A stretch of DNA of 19,094 bases, taken from assembly GCA_038232655.1 (NCBI GenBank), contig JBBSNM010000052.1, positions 1 to 19,094 on the forward strand. Reading direction: 5' to 3'. Below the pieces are notes generated by a model, which worked only from the letters and a program-made list of their open reading frames with translations, was not told the origin of the DNA and ran no database searches. Each line of letters starts with the position of its first letter. The stretch's first letter is position 1. Shown one piece after another: positions 1 through 7,617 of the stretch. Origin of the DNA: JACCVL01 sp038232655 (GTDB lineage: Bacteria; Actinomycetota; Actinomycetes; Propionibacteriales; Nocardioidaceae). The translations under genes and the position numbers were made by a program.

Positions 1-1
1 C

Positions 2-226
2 ATCCGTACCGAGGAGTCGTCGATCTGCCGGTCCGGCGAGGTGCTGCAGGGGCTGATCAAGCCGCACGAGTGCGAGGCGTTCGGCACGCAGTGCACCCCG
101 CGCAACCCGCTCGGGGCCACGATGGTGTCGTCGGAGGGCGCGTGCGCTGCGTACTACCTCTATCGGCGCCTCGAGCACGCCCCGGCGGCCGAACCCGCCC
201 CCGAGCCTGCGTCGGCCGGTCGGTGA
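2..226 (+). CDS. hypD: Hydrogenase maturation factor HypD, C-terminal end (partial)
   Basis: Only the last 74 residues are present; the 5' part lies before the window. HypD is the iron-sulfur protein that, with HypC, carries the Fe(CN)2CO unit during assembly of the [NiFe]-hydrogenase active site in the cytoplasm. The visible part holds the conserved family tail: IKPHECEAFG, then CTPRNPLGATMVSSEGACAA, including cysteines of the type found at the C-terminal end of HypD. A short Pro/Ala-rich extension (PAAEPAPEPA) precedes the stop and is not part of the conserved core. hypE follows after 7 bp, so the two are almost certainly co-transcribed. Recognition rests on the family motif and on the adjacent HypE. 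Confidence 0.93.
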   Translation: MRTEESSICRSGEVLQGLIKPHECEAFGTQCTPRNPLGATMVSSEGACAAYYLYRRLEHAPAAEPAPEPASAGR

Positions 227-233
227 GCCGGTC

Positions 234-1304
234 GTGAGCGGATCAGACCTCGACCGACCTGACTTCGACGGCTGGGTGTGCCCGCTGCCGCTGCGTGACA
301 GCCCCACGATCGTGATGGGCCACGGTGGCGGCGGGGCGATGTCGGCCGAGCTGGTCGAGCACCTGTTCCTGCCCGCGTTCGGCGCCGCTGCCGCGCCCGA
401 GCTGGGGGACTGCGCGGTGCTGGAGGTCGGGGGTGCGCGGCTGGCCTTCTCGACCGACTCGTACGTCGTACGGCCGATGTTCTTTCCCGGCGGATCGATC
501 GGTGACCTGGCGGTCAACGGGACCGTCAACGACCTGGCCATGTCCGGCGCCCGGCCGGTGGCGCTCTCGACGGCGTTCATCCTCGAGGAGGGCACCGCGC
601 TGGCTGACATCGGCCGGGTGGCAGCGGCAATGGGCCACGCCGCCGCGCAGGCCGGTGTGCGGCTGGTCACCGGGGACACCAAGGTCGTCGACGCCGGGCA
701 CGGCGACGGTGTGTACGTCAACACCGCCGGCGTCGGAGTGGTGCCCGACGGCGTCACCATCGGGCCGACGCAGGCTCGCCCGGGGGACGTGGTCATCGTC
801 AGCGGCGACATCGGCGTACACGGCATCGCGGTGATGAGCTGCCGCGAGGGGCTGCAGTTCGGCACCGAGGTTGAGAGCGACAGCGCGCCGCTGAACGGCC
901 TGGTCGCGGCGATGCTCGCCACTGGCGGGCAGGTGCACGTGCTGCGGGACCCCACCCGCGGTGGCCTGGCCGCCTCGCTGAACGAGATCGCCGGCTCCTC
1001 GCGGGTCGGCGTCGAGCTCGTCGAGCACGACCTGCCGGTGCCGCAGCCGGTCGCCGACGCCTGCGGGCTGCTCGGTCTCGACCCGCTGTTCGTCGCCAAC
1101 GAGGGAAAGCTGGTGGCCTTCGTCGCACCCGACGACGCCGACGACGTGCTGGCCGCGATGCGCGCCCACGAGCACGGGAAGGGCGCGGTCGCCGTGGGCA
1201 CCTGCGTGGCCGACCACCCCGGCATGGTGGTCACCAAGACCGGGCTGGGCGGCACCCGGGTCGTCGACCTGCCGCTCGGCGAGCAGCTGCCACGGATCTG
1301 CTGA
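234..1304 (+). CDS. hypE: Hydrogenase maturation factor HypE
   Basis: HypE (356 aa, usual family length) uses ATP to dehydrate a carbamoyl group, transferred by HypF to its C-terminal cysteine, into a thiocyanate. This is the source of the cyanide ligands of the [NiFe] site. The protein ends in PRIC, with Cys356 as the very last residue, the hallmark of active HypE. A glycine-rich GHGGGG stretch (residues 29-34) and the PurM/AIR-synthetase-type motif around VNGTVNDLAMSGA match the family's ATP-binding fold. The start is a GTG 7 bp after the hypD stop. An alternative start is the in-frame ATG at codon 28, but it would remove residues just before the glycine-rich loop. hypC, hypF, hypA and hypB are not visible and may lie upstream. 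Confidence 0.96.
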   Translation: MSGSDLDRPDFDGWVCPLPLRDSPTIVMGHGGGGAMSAELVEHLFLPAFGAAAAPELGDCAVLEVGGARLAFSTDSYVVRPMFFPGGSIGDLAVNGTVNDLAMSGARPVALSTAFILEEGTALADIGRVAAAMGHAAAQAGVRLVTGDTKVVDAGHGDGVYVNTAGVGVVPDGVTIGPTQARPGDVVIVSGDIGVHGIAVMSCREGLQFGTEVESDSAPLNGLVAAMLATGGQVHVLRDPTRGGLAASLNEIAGSSRVGVELVEHDLPVPQPVADACGLLGLDPLFVANEGKLVAFVAPDDADDVLAAMRAHEHGKGAVAVGTCVADHPGMVVTKTGLGGTRVVDLPLGEQLPRIC

Positions 1305-2147
1305 GTGGCCCCGCCAGCCGGCTCGGGCGCCGTGGCCTCGGGCGCGTCGGGCTCGGGCGCCGTGGGCTCGGGCACGTCGGGCTCGGGCGAGGCGATGTTC
1401 GCCCGCTTCGCCTTCCCACCCAACGACCTGGGCCACTGCGGCCCACCCGGTTCGGAGCGGCTACTGGAGAGCGGCGCCGCCGCGCGCGCGGACGCGGCCG
1501 GTGACCCCGAGGTCCGCGCCCGTGTCCCGCAGTTCGATGGCGCCTGGCCCTACCTGCAGCTGCTGGCTGCGACCGCGAACCTCGACGACGTGCTCGCTGC
1601 CGACGTCGTCTCGGCGTACTGGGTCGGTGGTGGACTGCTCGACCGGGTCGACGCGTCGGCGCTGCGGGCGACGGTAGAGCGCGGCTTCCGCGGCCAGCCG
1701 GGTGTGGTCGAGCGGCTCGCCGAGCTACCCGACGTGCTGACCGCCGGCGCGGGGGCCTGTCACAGCTTCCACGTGTTCGTCGTCTACCCGTGGGTCGGTC
1801 TGCTCGGCAGCGGCAGCGACGTGCCCCGCTCGGTGCTCGACCGCTGCCGGGTACGCTGGGGCACGGTGGAGTCGGTCGGCGACGAGACCGCTGAGGTCAG
1901 GTCGCGACCGCTGACCTGGGACGGCTCGACCCTGGGGCTTGGCCCCGAGCGGGCCGAGACCTGCCGCTGGAGCCGCGGCCGGCACGCGTTCGTCCGCGAG
2001 CTCCGTCCCGGCGAGCAGGTGGCGATGCACTGGGACTGGATCTGCGACCGGCTGGACGACGGCGGCCACGCCGAGCTGGCCGACCGTACGCAGCGTCAGC
2101 TGGCCACCGCCAACGCTTGGCTCGCCCAGCGCCCTCGCCCCACCTGA
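1305..2147 (+). CDS. DUF6390-like protein of the hydrogenase operon
   Basis: The reading frame opens with a GTG directly after the hypE stop, with no gap, so translational coupling is likely. It encodes 280 aa. Residues 1-30 are a Gly/Ser/Ala repeat. From Met31 (ATG at 1395) the sequence reads MFARFAFPPNDLGHCGPPGS, which looks like the natural start of the family I recall as DUF6390, seen beside [NiFe]-hydrogenase genes in actinobacteria. The true start may therefore be 1395. Other visible features are an aromatic SAYWVGGGLLDRV segment, a central HSFHVFVVYPWVGLLG segment, and a C-terminal AMHWDWICDRL. No signal peptide is seen and the biochemical role is unknown. Position suggests an accessory role in hydrogenase function or maturation. 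The family name is from memory. Confidence 0.75.
   Translation: MAPPAGSGAVASGASGSGAVGSGTSGSGEAMFARFAFPPNDLGHCGPPGSERLLESGAAARADAAGDPEVRARVPQFDGAWPYLQLLAATANLDDVLAADVVSAYWVGGGLLDRVDASALRATVERGFRGQPGVVERLAELPDVLTAGAGACHSFHVFVVYPWVGLLGSGSDVPRSVLDRCRVRWGTVESVGDETAEVRSRPLTWDGSTLGLGPERAETCRWSRGRHAFVRELRPGEQVAMHWDWICDRLDDGGHAELADRTQRQLATANAWLAQRPRPT
1320..1388 (+). repeat. 30-bp tandem repeat, about 2.3 copies
   Basis: Two 30-bp units (1320-1349 and 1350-1379) and a 9-bp partial third encode GSGAVASGAS, GSGAVGSGTS and GSG in frame with the DUF6390-like gene. The sequence lies between the hypE stop and the more family-like ATG at 1395. It is either a flexible N-terminal linker or an expanded intergenic spacer that happens to stay open. 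Confidence 0.8.
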
Positions 2148-2161
2148 CCCTAGGGGGGTCA
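2145..2161. terminator. Inverted repeat containing both facing stop codons
   Basis: TGACCC (2145-2150) and GGGTCA (2156-2161) are perfect inverted arms around a 5-nt loop, with a CCCTAGGG palindrome inside. The left arm begins with the TGA of the DUF6390-like gene and the right arm contains the TGA (read on minus) of xylulokinase. It may separate the two converging transcripts. There is no T-tract, so classical intrinsic termination is unproven. Confidence 0.4.
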
Positions 2162-3583
2162 GCCCTCGGTAAGGTCGCGAACCTCGCGGTAGCGCTCGTG
2201 CACGTGCGGCTCCGGGTCGGCATGTAGCGACTCGCTGAGCGGCACCTCCCACGAGGGTGGCTGCTCCTCACCGCTCAGCGCCCAGGCTGCCTGGCGAGCT
2301 GCGCCGTTGGCGACGTACTCGTCCGGCGCCGGCACGACCACGTCGCACCCCAGGACCCGCGGTGCCATGTCCTGCACCGCGCGGGACTTGGCCCCACCAC
2401 CGATCAGCAGCACGCGCTCCACCGGCAGGCCCTGCTCGCGCAGCGCCTCGATGCCGTCGGCGAGGCCGCACAGCAGCCCCTCGACCGCGGCCCGGGCGAT
2501 GTTGGCGGGCCGGGCGTTGTGCACCCGCAACCCGTGCACCGCGCCCGAGGCGTCGGGGCGGTCGGGGGTGCGCTCACCCTCGAGGTAGGGCACCATCACG
2601 ATGCCCTCGGCGCCGGAGGGCGCCGACAGCGCGAGGTCGGACAGCTCGTCGAGCTCGACACCGAGCAGCTGGGCAGTGGTGGTGAGCACCCGGGACGCGT
2701 TCAGCGTGCAGACCAGGGGCAGCCGGCGCCCGGAGGCGTCGGCAAAGCCGGCGACGGTGCCGGTCGGATCGGGCGTGACGCTGTCCGACAGCGCGGACAC
2801 CACGCCCGACGTGCCGATCGAGACGACGACGTCCCCGGAGCAGATGCCGAGCCCGAAGGCGGCGGCGGCGTTGTCGCCCGTCCCGGCGCCGAGCACCGCC
2901 CCGTCGGCCAGCACGGTGGCGTGACCGACACCCTCGCCGGGGCCGGCGACCCGCGGCAACGCCGGCCCGGACTCGAGCGCCATCCGCAGCAGCTCGTCGC
3001 GATACTTCCCACTGCCCGCGTCGTAGTACCCGGTGCCGCTGGCATCGCCCGCGTCGGTGGTGAGGTCCGCGTTCACTGCCGGCCCGCCGCCGGCCCGCAG
3101 CCGGGCGGTCAGCCAGTCGTGCGGCAGCGCGACTGCCTCGGTGCGCGCGGCGTTGTCGGGCTCGTGCTCGGCCAGCCAGCGCAGCTTGGCCACCGTGAAG
3201 GATGCCCCCGGCACCACCCCGGTGGTGTCGGCCCACCGCTGCCGGCCGGCTGCCTCGTCACCGTCCCCCAGCTCGACGAGTAGGTCGCGGGCCGCCCCGG
3301 CCGACCGGGTGTCGTTCCACAGCAACGCGTCGCGCACCGGCTCGCCGTCCGCGTCGAGGGCCACCAGTCCATGCTGCTGCGCACCCACCGCCACCGCCTC
3401 GACGTCGTCGAGCCCGCCGGCGTCGGCGGCCGCGGTCTGCAACGCCTGCCACCAGTGCTCGGCGTCGACCTCGGTGCCGTCGGGGTGGGTTGCGCGTCCC
3501 TCCCGCACCAGGCGACCGTCGGCCGCGTCGCGCACGACGACCTTGCAGGACTGGGTGGACGAGTCGATACCGGCGACCAGCAT
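2159..3583 (-). CDS. xylB: Xylulokinase
   Basis: This FGGY-family kinase phosphorylates D-xylulose to xylulose 5-phosphate with ATP, feeding the pentose phosphate pathway. The chosen start (ATG at 3583) gives 474 aa, normal for XylB. An in-frame GTG two codons earlier (3589) is an alternative. The sequence begins MLVAGIDSSTQSCKVVV, the first phosphate motif. Then come GAQQHGLVALD (68-78), WNDTRS (89-94), GTGDNAAAAFG with likely catalytic Asp237, GTSG (257-260), YLEGERTP (333-340) and GGGAKS (395-400). All family landmarks are present, so the enzyme should be active. No xylose isomerase, sugar transporter or regulator lies beside it, so the xylulose could equally come from xylitol or arabitol. 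A related FGGY substrate cannot be excluded. Confidence 0.9.
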   Translation of the reverse strand: MLVAGIDSSTQSCKVVVRDAADGRLVREGRATHPDGTEVDAEHWWQALQTAAADAGGLDDVEAVAVGAQQHGLVALDADGEPVRDALLWNDTRSAGAARDLLVELGDGDEAAGRQRWADTTGVVPGASFTVAKLRWLAEHEPDNAARTEAVALPHDWLTARLRAGGGPAVNADLTTDAGDASGTGYYDAGSGKYRDELLRMALESGPALPRVAGPGEGVGHATVLADGAVLGAGTGDNAAAAFGLGICSGDVVVSIGTSGVVSALSDSVTPDPTGTVAGFADASGRRLPLVCTLNASRVLTTTAQLLGVELDELSDLALSAPSGAEGIVMVPYLEGERTPDRPDASGAVHGLRVHNARPANIARAAVEGLLCGLADGIEALREQGLPVERVLLIGGGAKSRAVQDMAPRVLGCDVVVPAPDEYVANGAARQAAWALSGEEQPPSWEVPLSESLHADPEPHVHERYREVRDLTEG

Positions 3584-3650
3584 GGCCACCAGTCTCGCAC
3601 CCGCCGTGGCCCGCTCGTTTGGCCGTCCGGTGGGTGGGGTATCAACAGGT

Positions 3651-5276
3651 GTGCCCGCCGCCGACATCGCAGACCAGACCGCCGACGCGGTGGTGATCGG
3701 CGCCGGCCCGAACGGCCTGGTCGCGGCCAATGCGCTGGTCGACTCCGGCTGGGACGTCGTGGTCTGCGAGGCCAACGCCGAGGTCGGGGGAGCGGTCCGT
3801 ACCGCCGAGGTGACGGCTCCCGGCTTCGCCAACGACCTGTTCAGCGCCTTTTACCCGCTGGCCGCTGCGTCGCCGGTGATCCGCGGCCTCGACCTGCACC
3901 GGCACGGGCTGGAGTGGGTGCGGGCACCGAGCGTGCTGGCGCACCCGCTCGAGGACGGCCGCTGCGCGACGCTGCACGACGCGGTGGACGACACCGCGGC
4001 CGACCTGGAGGCGTTCGCACCCGGTGACGGCGATGCCTGGCGGGAGATGTTCGCCCACTGGCAGCGCATCCGCGACCCGCTGCTGGACGCCCTGTTCACC
4101 CCGTTCCCGCCGGTTGCTGCGACGACCCGGCTGCTGCGCCGGCTCGGCGCCGCCGGCGCCGTCGACCTTGCCCGGCTGGGTGCGATGCCGGTGCGCCGGC
4201 TGGCGGTCGAGCGGTTCACCGGCGAGGGTGCCGGCCTGCTGCTCACCGGGAACGCCCTGCACAGCGACATCCCGCCGGACGCCGCCGGCAGCGCGATCTT
4301 CGGCTGGCTGCTGGCGATGCTCGGCCAGGACGTGGGGTTCCCCGTGCCGCGCGGCGGCGCCCAGCAGCTGGCCCGGTCGCTCGAAGCTCGGATGACCGCC
4401 GGCGGCGGACAGGTCCGCACGTCCGCCCGGGTGGCCGCGATCGAGCTGGCCGGCGACCGCGCGGTCGGCGTACGTCTCGAGGACGGGACGCTCATCGGTG
4501 CCCGCCGTGGGGTGCTCGCCGACGTCGCCGCCACGACCCTCTACCGCGACCTGGTCGGGCTCGAGCACCTGCCACGGCGGATGGCCGCCGACCTGGACCG
4601 CTTCCAGTGGGACCACGCCACGATCAAGGTCAACTGGGCGCTGCAGCAACCGCTGCCCTGGCAGGCCGCGGGCGCCCACGGCGCCGGCACCGTGCACCTC
4701 GGCGTGGACCTGGACGGCTTCGTGGACTTCGCCGCCGACCTGTCGGTGGGCCGGGTGCCGCAGCACCCGTTCGTGCTGCTCGGGCAGATGACCACCGCCG
4801 ACCCGACCCGCTCGCCGGCCGGCACCGAGTCGGCCTGGGCCTACACCCACGTCCCCCGCGAACTCGACTGGAGGGGAGCGCTGCTGGACGAGCAGGTGCA
4901 ACGCGTCGAGGACGCCGTCGAGCGACTCGCCCCCGGCTTCGGTGCCACCGTGCTGGCGCGGGACGTGCAGTCGCCGGCCGACCTCGCGCGCGCCGACGCC
5001 AACCTCGTGGGCGGCGCGGTCAACGGCGGCACATCGATGGTCCACCAACAGCTGTTCATGCGGCCCACGCCCGGCACCGGCCGTCCGGAGACGCCGGTGG
5101 ACGGGCTGTTCCTGGCCAGCGCCGCAGCGCATCCCGGCGGTGGAGTGCACGGGGCGTGCGGCTGGAACGCAGCGCGGGCGGCGATCGGGGCCAGCGGCCG
5201 CACGGCGCCGGTGCGCCGCAAGCTGTGGCAGACCACCTGGGGGCGGTTGCTCGGCTCCGGCCGCGCCGCGGGCTGA
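3651..5276 (+). CDS. Phytoene-desaturase-like FAD-dependent oxidoreductase
   Basis: A 541-aa flavoprotein of the phytoene dehydrogenase / amine oxidase superfamily. The N-terminus carries the FAD Rossmann motif GAGPNGLVAA (17-26) with Glu40 at the end of the second strand, followed by the GGAVRT motif (46-51). The C-terminus has the second flavin signature around residues 483-504, VDGLFLASAAAHPGGGVHG. The GTG start at 3651 is just upstream of the Rossmann fold and 67 bp from the divergent xylB start. A TATCAA sequence at 3640-3645 could be the -10 of a leaderless promoter, but this is weak. No crtB, crtE or lycopene cyclase is nearby, so a carotenoid role is not supported; the substrate is unknown. 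Members of this group are usually annotated only as NAD(P)/FAD-dependent oxidoreductases. Confidence 0.85.
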   Translation: MPAADIADQTADAVVIGAGPNGLVAANALVDSGWDVVVCEANAEVGGAVRTAEVTAPGFANDLFSAFYPLAAASPVIRGLDLHRHGLEWVRAPSVLAHPLEDGRCATLHDAVDDTAADLEAFAPGDGDAWREMFAHWQRIRDPLLDALFTPFPPVAATTRLLRRLGAAGAVDLARLGAMPVRRLAVERFTGEGAGLLLTGNALHSDIPPDAAGSAIFGWLLAMLGQDVGFPVPRGGAQQLARSLEARMTAGGGQVRTSARVAAIELAGDRAVGVRLEDGTLIGARRGVLADVAATTLYRDLVGLEHLPRRMAADLDRFQWDHATIKVNWALQQPLPWQAAGAHGAGTVHLGVDLDGFVDFAADLSVGRVPQHPFVLLGQMTTADPTRSPAGTESAWAYTHVPRELDWRGALLDEQVQRVEDAVERLAPGFGATVLARDVQSPADLARADANLVGGAVNGGTSMVHQQLFMRPTPGTGRPETPVDGLFLASAAAHPGGGVHGACGWNAARAAIGASGRTAPVRRKLWQTTWGRLLGSGRAAG

Positions 5277-5293
5277 GCAGCCGGGTGGGCTGC
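5277..5293 (+). terminator. Hairpin just after the desaturase-like gene
   Basis: GCAGCC (5277-5282) and GGCTGC (5288-5293) form a perfect 6-bp stem with a 5-nt loop, starting at the base after the TGA stop. No T-tract follows. In GC-rich actinobacteria such hairpins can terminate or stabilise transcripts, so the role is inferred from position only. Confidence 0.35.
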
Positions 5294-5300
5294 CGGGGCA

Positions 5301-5368
5301 GTGCCGGCGAGCACCGCCCACACCGCGCCCGCTGGCGCGTCGACGGTGCGCACGAACTCCTCGGCCAC
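5301..5368 (-). pseudogene. Possible 5' remnant of an SRPBCC (START-like) gene
   Basis: On the minus strand, a GTG at 5368 opens VAEEFVRTVDAPAGAVWAVL, which closely resembles the first strand and helix of SRPBCC / polyketide-cyclase-like proteins (typical form RTVDAPAEAVWAVLAD). After about 22 residues the similarity stops, and the frame runs on as Ala/Pro-rich sequence into the antisense of the desaturase-like gene. The rest of the domain (about 120 aa) is missing. From memory, SRPBCC genes often neighbour FAD oxidoreductases of this type in actinobacteria, which makes a deleted partner plausible. A chance match over 22 residues is possible. Confidence 0.35.
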
Positions 5369-5488
5369 GGTGCGGCCCCCATCCGGTGATCGTTCGAGTG
5401 GCGGTGCGCACTGGCGTACGTACCGTGTGACTGACGCACCGGTACCCCGACGGGCCGGCCCCCACACCCACCCAAGCAGAGGAGCCCC

Positions 5489-6667
5489 GTGAAGGCACTG
5501 ACGTGGCATGGCAAGCGCGACGTCCGCGTCGAGGACGTCCCCGACCCGGCGATCGAGCAGCCCACGGATGCAGTCATCAAGGTGACGTCGACGGCCATCT
5601 GCGGCTCTGACCTGCACCTGTACGAGGTGCTCGGGCCGTTCCTTACCCCCGGCGACGTGCTGGGTCACGAGACCATGGGGGTGGTCGAGGAGGTCGGCAG
5701 CGAGGTCAGCCACATCGCGCCCGGCGACCGGGTCGTGGTCCCGTTCAACATCTCCTGTGGCTCGTGCTGGATGTGCTCGCGCGGCCTGTACGCCCAGTGC
5801 GAAACGACCCAGAACCGCGACCAGGGCAAGGGGGCATCACTGTTCGGCTATACCTCTCTGTACGGGCGGGTGCCCGGCGGCCAGGCTGAGTACCTGCGCG
5901 TGCCGCAGGCGCACTTCGGGCCGGTCAAGGTTCCCAACGGGGTCGCCGACGAGCGCTACCTCTACCTGTCGGACATCTTGCCGACCGCCTGGCAGGCGGT
6001 GGCCTACGCCGACGTGCCCGACGGCGGGACACTGGCGGTGCTCGGCCTCGGCCCCGTCGGCCAGTTGGCCTGCCGGATCGCGCTGCACACCGGCGTCGAA
6101 CGGGTCATCGGGGTCGACCCCGTCCCCGAGCGCCGGGCGCTGGCCGCAGCCAGCGGCGTCGAGGCGGTCGACCTGGGCAAGCAGCTGGCCGACACGTTGG
6201 TCGAGATGACGGGCGGGCGTGGTCCGGACGCGGTGGTCGAGGCGGTGGGCATGGAGGCGCACGGCTCGCCGTTCGGCAAGGCAGCGCACGCGGCGGTAGG
6301 TCTGCTGCCCGACTCGATCGCCAAACCGTTCACCGACAAGCTGGCGATCGACCGGATGCATGCCCTGCACACCGCGATCAAGGCCTGCCGTCGGGGCGGC
6401 ACCGTGTCCATCAGCGGCGTGTACGGCGGCGAGATCGACCCGATGCCGATGATGGAGATGTTCGACCGCGGCCTGCAGCTGCGGATGGGGCAGTGCCACG
6501 TGCGCCGCTGGACCGACGACATCGTCTCGGTCGTTGAGGGCGACGACGACGTGCTGGGGCTGGAGTCGCTGGCCACCCACCGGCTGCCGCTGGCCGAGGC
6601 GCCGGCGGCGTACTCGATGTTCCAGGACAAGCGCGACGGGTGCATCAAGGTCGTGCTGCGGCCGTGA
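5489..6667 (+). CDS. Zinc-dependent alcohol dehydrogenase (formaldehyde-dehydrogenase-like MDR)
   Basis: A 392-aa medium-chain dehydrogenase oxidising an alcohol with NAD(P). Catalytic zinc ligands are visible as Cys38 in AICGSDLH and His60-Glu61 in GHETMG, and probably Asp162 in SDILPTA. The structural zinc lobe has Cys90, Cys93, Cys96 and Cys104. The nucleotide-binding motif is GLGPVG (186-191), with Asp210 ending the next strand, which favours NAD. The long insertion and the SDILPTAW segment resemble the formaldehyde dehydrogenase-like subgroup, but the substrate cannot be read from sequence. The start is a GTG preceded by a good ribosome binding site, AGAGGAG (5478-5484). The gene overlaps the downstream SDR by 4 bp, so the two dehydrogenases form an operon. 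Confidence 0.92.
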   Translation: MKALTWHGKRDVRVEDVPDPAIEQPTDAVIKVTSTAICGSDLHLYEVLGPFLTPGDVLGHETMGVVEEVGSEVSHIAPGDRVVVPFNISCGSCWMCSRGLYAQCETTQNRDQGKGASLFGYTSLYGRVPGGQAEYLRVPQAHFGPVKVPNGVADERYLYLSDILPTAWQAVAYADVPDGGTLAVLGLGPVGQLACRIALHTGVERVIGVDPVPERRALAAASGVEAVDLGKQLADTLVEMTGGRGPDAVVEAVGMEAHGSPFGKAAHAAVGLLPDSIAKPFTDKLAIDRMHALHTAIKACRRGGTVSISGVYGGEIDPMPMMEMFDRGLQLRMGQCHVRRWTDDIVSVVEGDDDVLGLESLATHRLPLAEAPAAYSMFQDKRDGCIKVVLRP

Positions 6668-7608
6668 GCCGCGTCGTCGTCGTGGTCGGCGCGTCCAGCG
6701 GCATCGGCCGGGCCGCCGCCCGCCAGCTGGCAGCTGATGGCGACGACTTGGTCCTGGTGGCCCGCGCCGAGGGGCCGCTGACCGAGACCGCCGCCGAGTG
6801 CGAGCGGACCGGTGCCGCGTCGACGACGGTTTGCCCGGTCGACGTCACCGACGCCGCTGCCGTGGACGCCGCGATCGCCGCGGTGCGGGACCGGTACGGG
6901 GACATCGACGCCGTGGTGCACAGCGCCGGGGTGGTCGCCTACGGCCGCTTCGACCAGGTGCCTGCCGACGTCTGGGACGGTGTGCTGCGCACCAACCTGC
7001 TCGGGGCGGCCAACGTTGCGCGCGCCGTGCTGCCGGACATGCGGGCACGCAACCACGGGACCGTAGTGCTGGTGGGCTCGCTGCTCGGCGAGATCGCGGT
7101 GCCGGACATGTCCGCCTACGTCGTCAGCAAGTGGGCCGTGCGGGCGCTGGGCCGTGAGCTGCAGCTGGACAACCGCGACCGTCCCGGTGTGCACATCAGC
7201 GTGGTTTCTCCCGGCGGTGTGGACACGCCGATCTACACCCAGGCCGCCAACTACCTGCGCCGCGACGTGCGCCCACCCCCACCGGTCTACACCGCCGAGA
7301 CGGTGGCCGCCGCGGTCGTCGACGCCGTGGCCAGTCCGCGCAAGCGGGTCGCGGTCGGTGCCGCCAACGCCGTGATCAAGCTCGGCTTCACCGTGACCCC
7401 CGGGCTGTACGACGTGCTGGTCGGTCCGCTGTTCGCGACCCTTGCCAACGGGCGGTCGACCCTTGCCCCTACGACGGGCAACGTGTTGGAGCCTCGGCCC
7501 TCAGGGGAGTCCGTGGCAGGCGGTCACGGGTACGCCCTGTGGGCGGTGGTCAAGGATGTCGCTGCCGCGCTCGTTGGCGCCCGGCCAGGCAACACCACGC
7601 CCGACTAA
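6664..7608 (+). CDS. Short-chain dehydrogenase/reductase (SDR)
   Basis: A 314-aa classical-type SDR. Visible motifs are the cofactor loop GASSGIG (9-15), HSAG (86-89), Asn111 in RTNLLGA, Ser139, and the catalytic pair Tyr152-x3-Lys156 in AYVVSK. The full Asn-Ser-Tyr-Lys set is therefore intact. PGGVDTPIYTQ follows, as in many reductases. The protein is longer than the usual 250 aa because of a C-terminal extension of about 60-70 residues with hydrophobic stretches, perhaps for membrane association. The start is a GTG that shares 4 bp (GTGA) with the stop of the Zn-dehydrogenase gene, indicating translational coupling. A joint pathway is likely but the substrate is unknown. The final TAA also forms part of the -10 box of the next gene. 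Confidence 0.92.
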   Translation: MSRVVVVVGASSGIGRAAARQLAADGDDLVLVARAEGPLTETAAECERTGAASTTVCPVDVTDAAAVDAAIAAVRDRYGDIDAVVHSAGVVAYGRFDQVPADVWDGVLRTNLLGAANVARAVLPDMRARNHGTVVLVGSLLGEIAVPDMSAYVVSKWAVRALGRELQLDNRDRPGVHISVVSPGGVDTPIYTQAANYLRRDVRPPPPVYTAETVAAAVVDAVASPRKRVAVGAANAVIKLGFTVTPGLYDVLVGPLFATLANGRSTLAPTTGNVLEPRPSGESVAGGHGYALWAVVKDVAAALVGARPGNTTPD

Positions 7609-7611
7609 CCT
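7606..7611 (+). promoter_or_regulatory. Candidate -10 of a leaderless promoter (NTF2-like gene)
   Basis: TAACCT fits the actinobacterial TANNNT -10 consensus and lies exactly 6 nt before the ATG at 7618, so transcription should start at or next to the start codon. No ribosome binding site is present in the gap (CCTCCC). No clear -35 is seen. The box overlaps the TAA stop of the upstream SDR gene. Confidence 0.55.
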
Positions 7612-7617
7612 CCTCCC

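Noticed and set aside
243..1436. Long minus-strand open frame across hypE
   Set aside because: It is a shadow of the GC-rich hypE coding strand: Arg/His/Gly-rich low-complexity sequence with no family motif, while the plus strand encodes a clear HypE.
3033..3650. N-terminal extension of the FAD oxidoreductase back to 3033
   Set aside because: The extra 206 codons are antisense to xylulokinase and Ser/Ala/Arg-rich. The Rossmann fold begins just after the GTG at 3651.
3584..3832. N-terminal extension of xylulokinase from an upstream start at 3832
   Set aside because: It would overlap the divergent oxidoreductase gene and adds 83 residues with no homology before the FGGY start MLVAGIDSSTQS.
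3642..5498. 618-codon minus-strand open frame across the desaturase-like gene
   Set aside because: Third-position GC bias keeps it open. The sequence has no recognisable domain and the opposite strand has clear FAD motifs. Only the short SRPBCC-like segment near 5301-5368, in another frame, is worth keeping.
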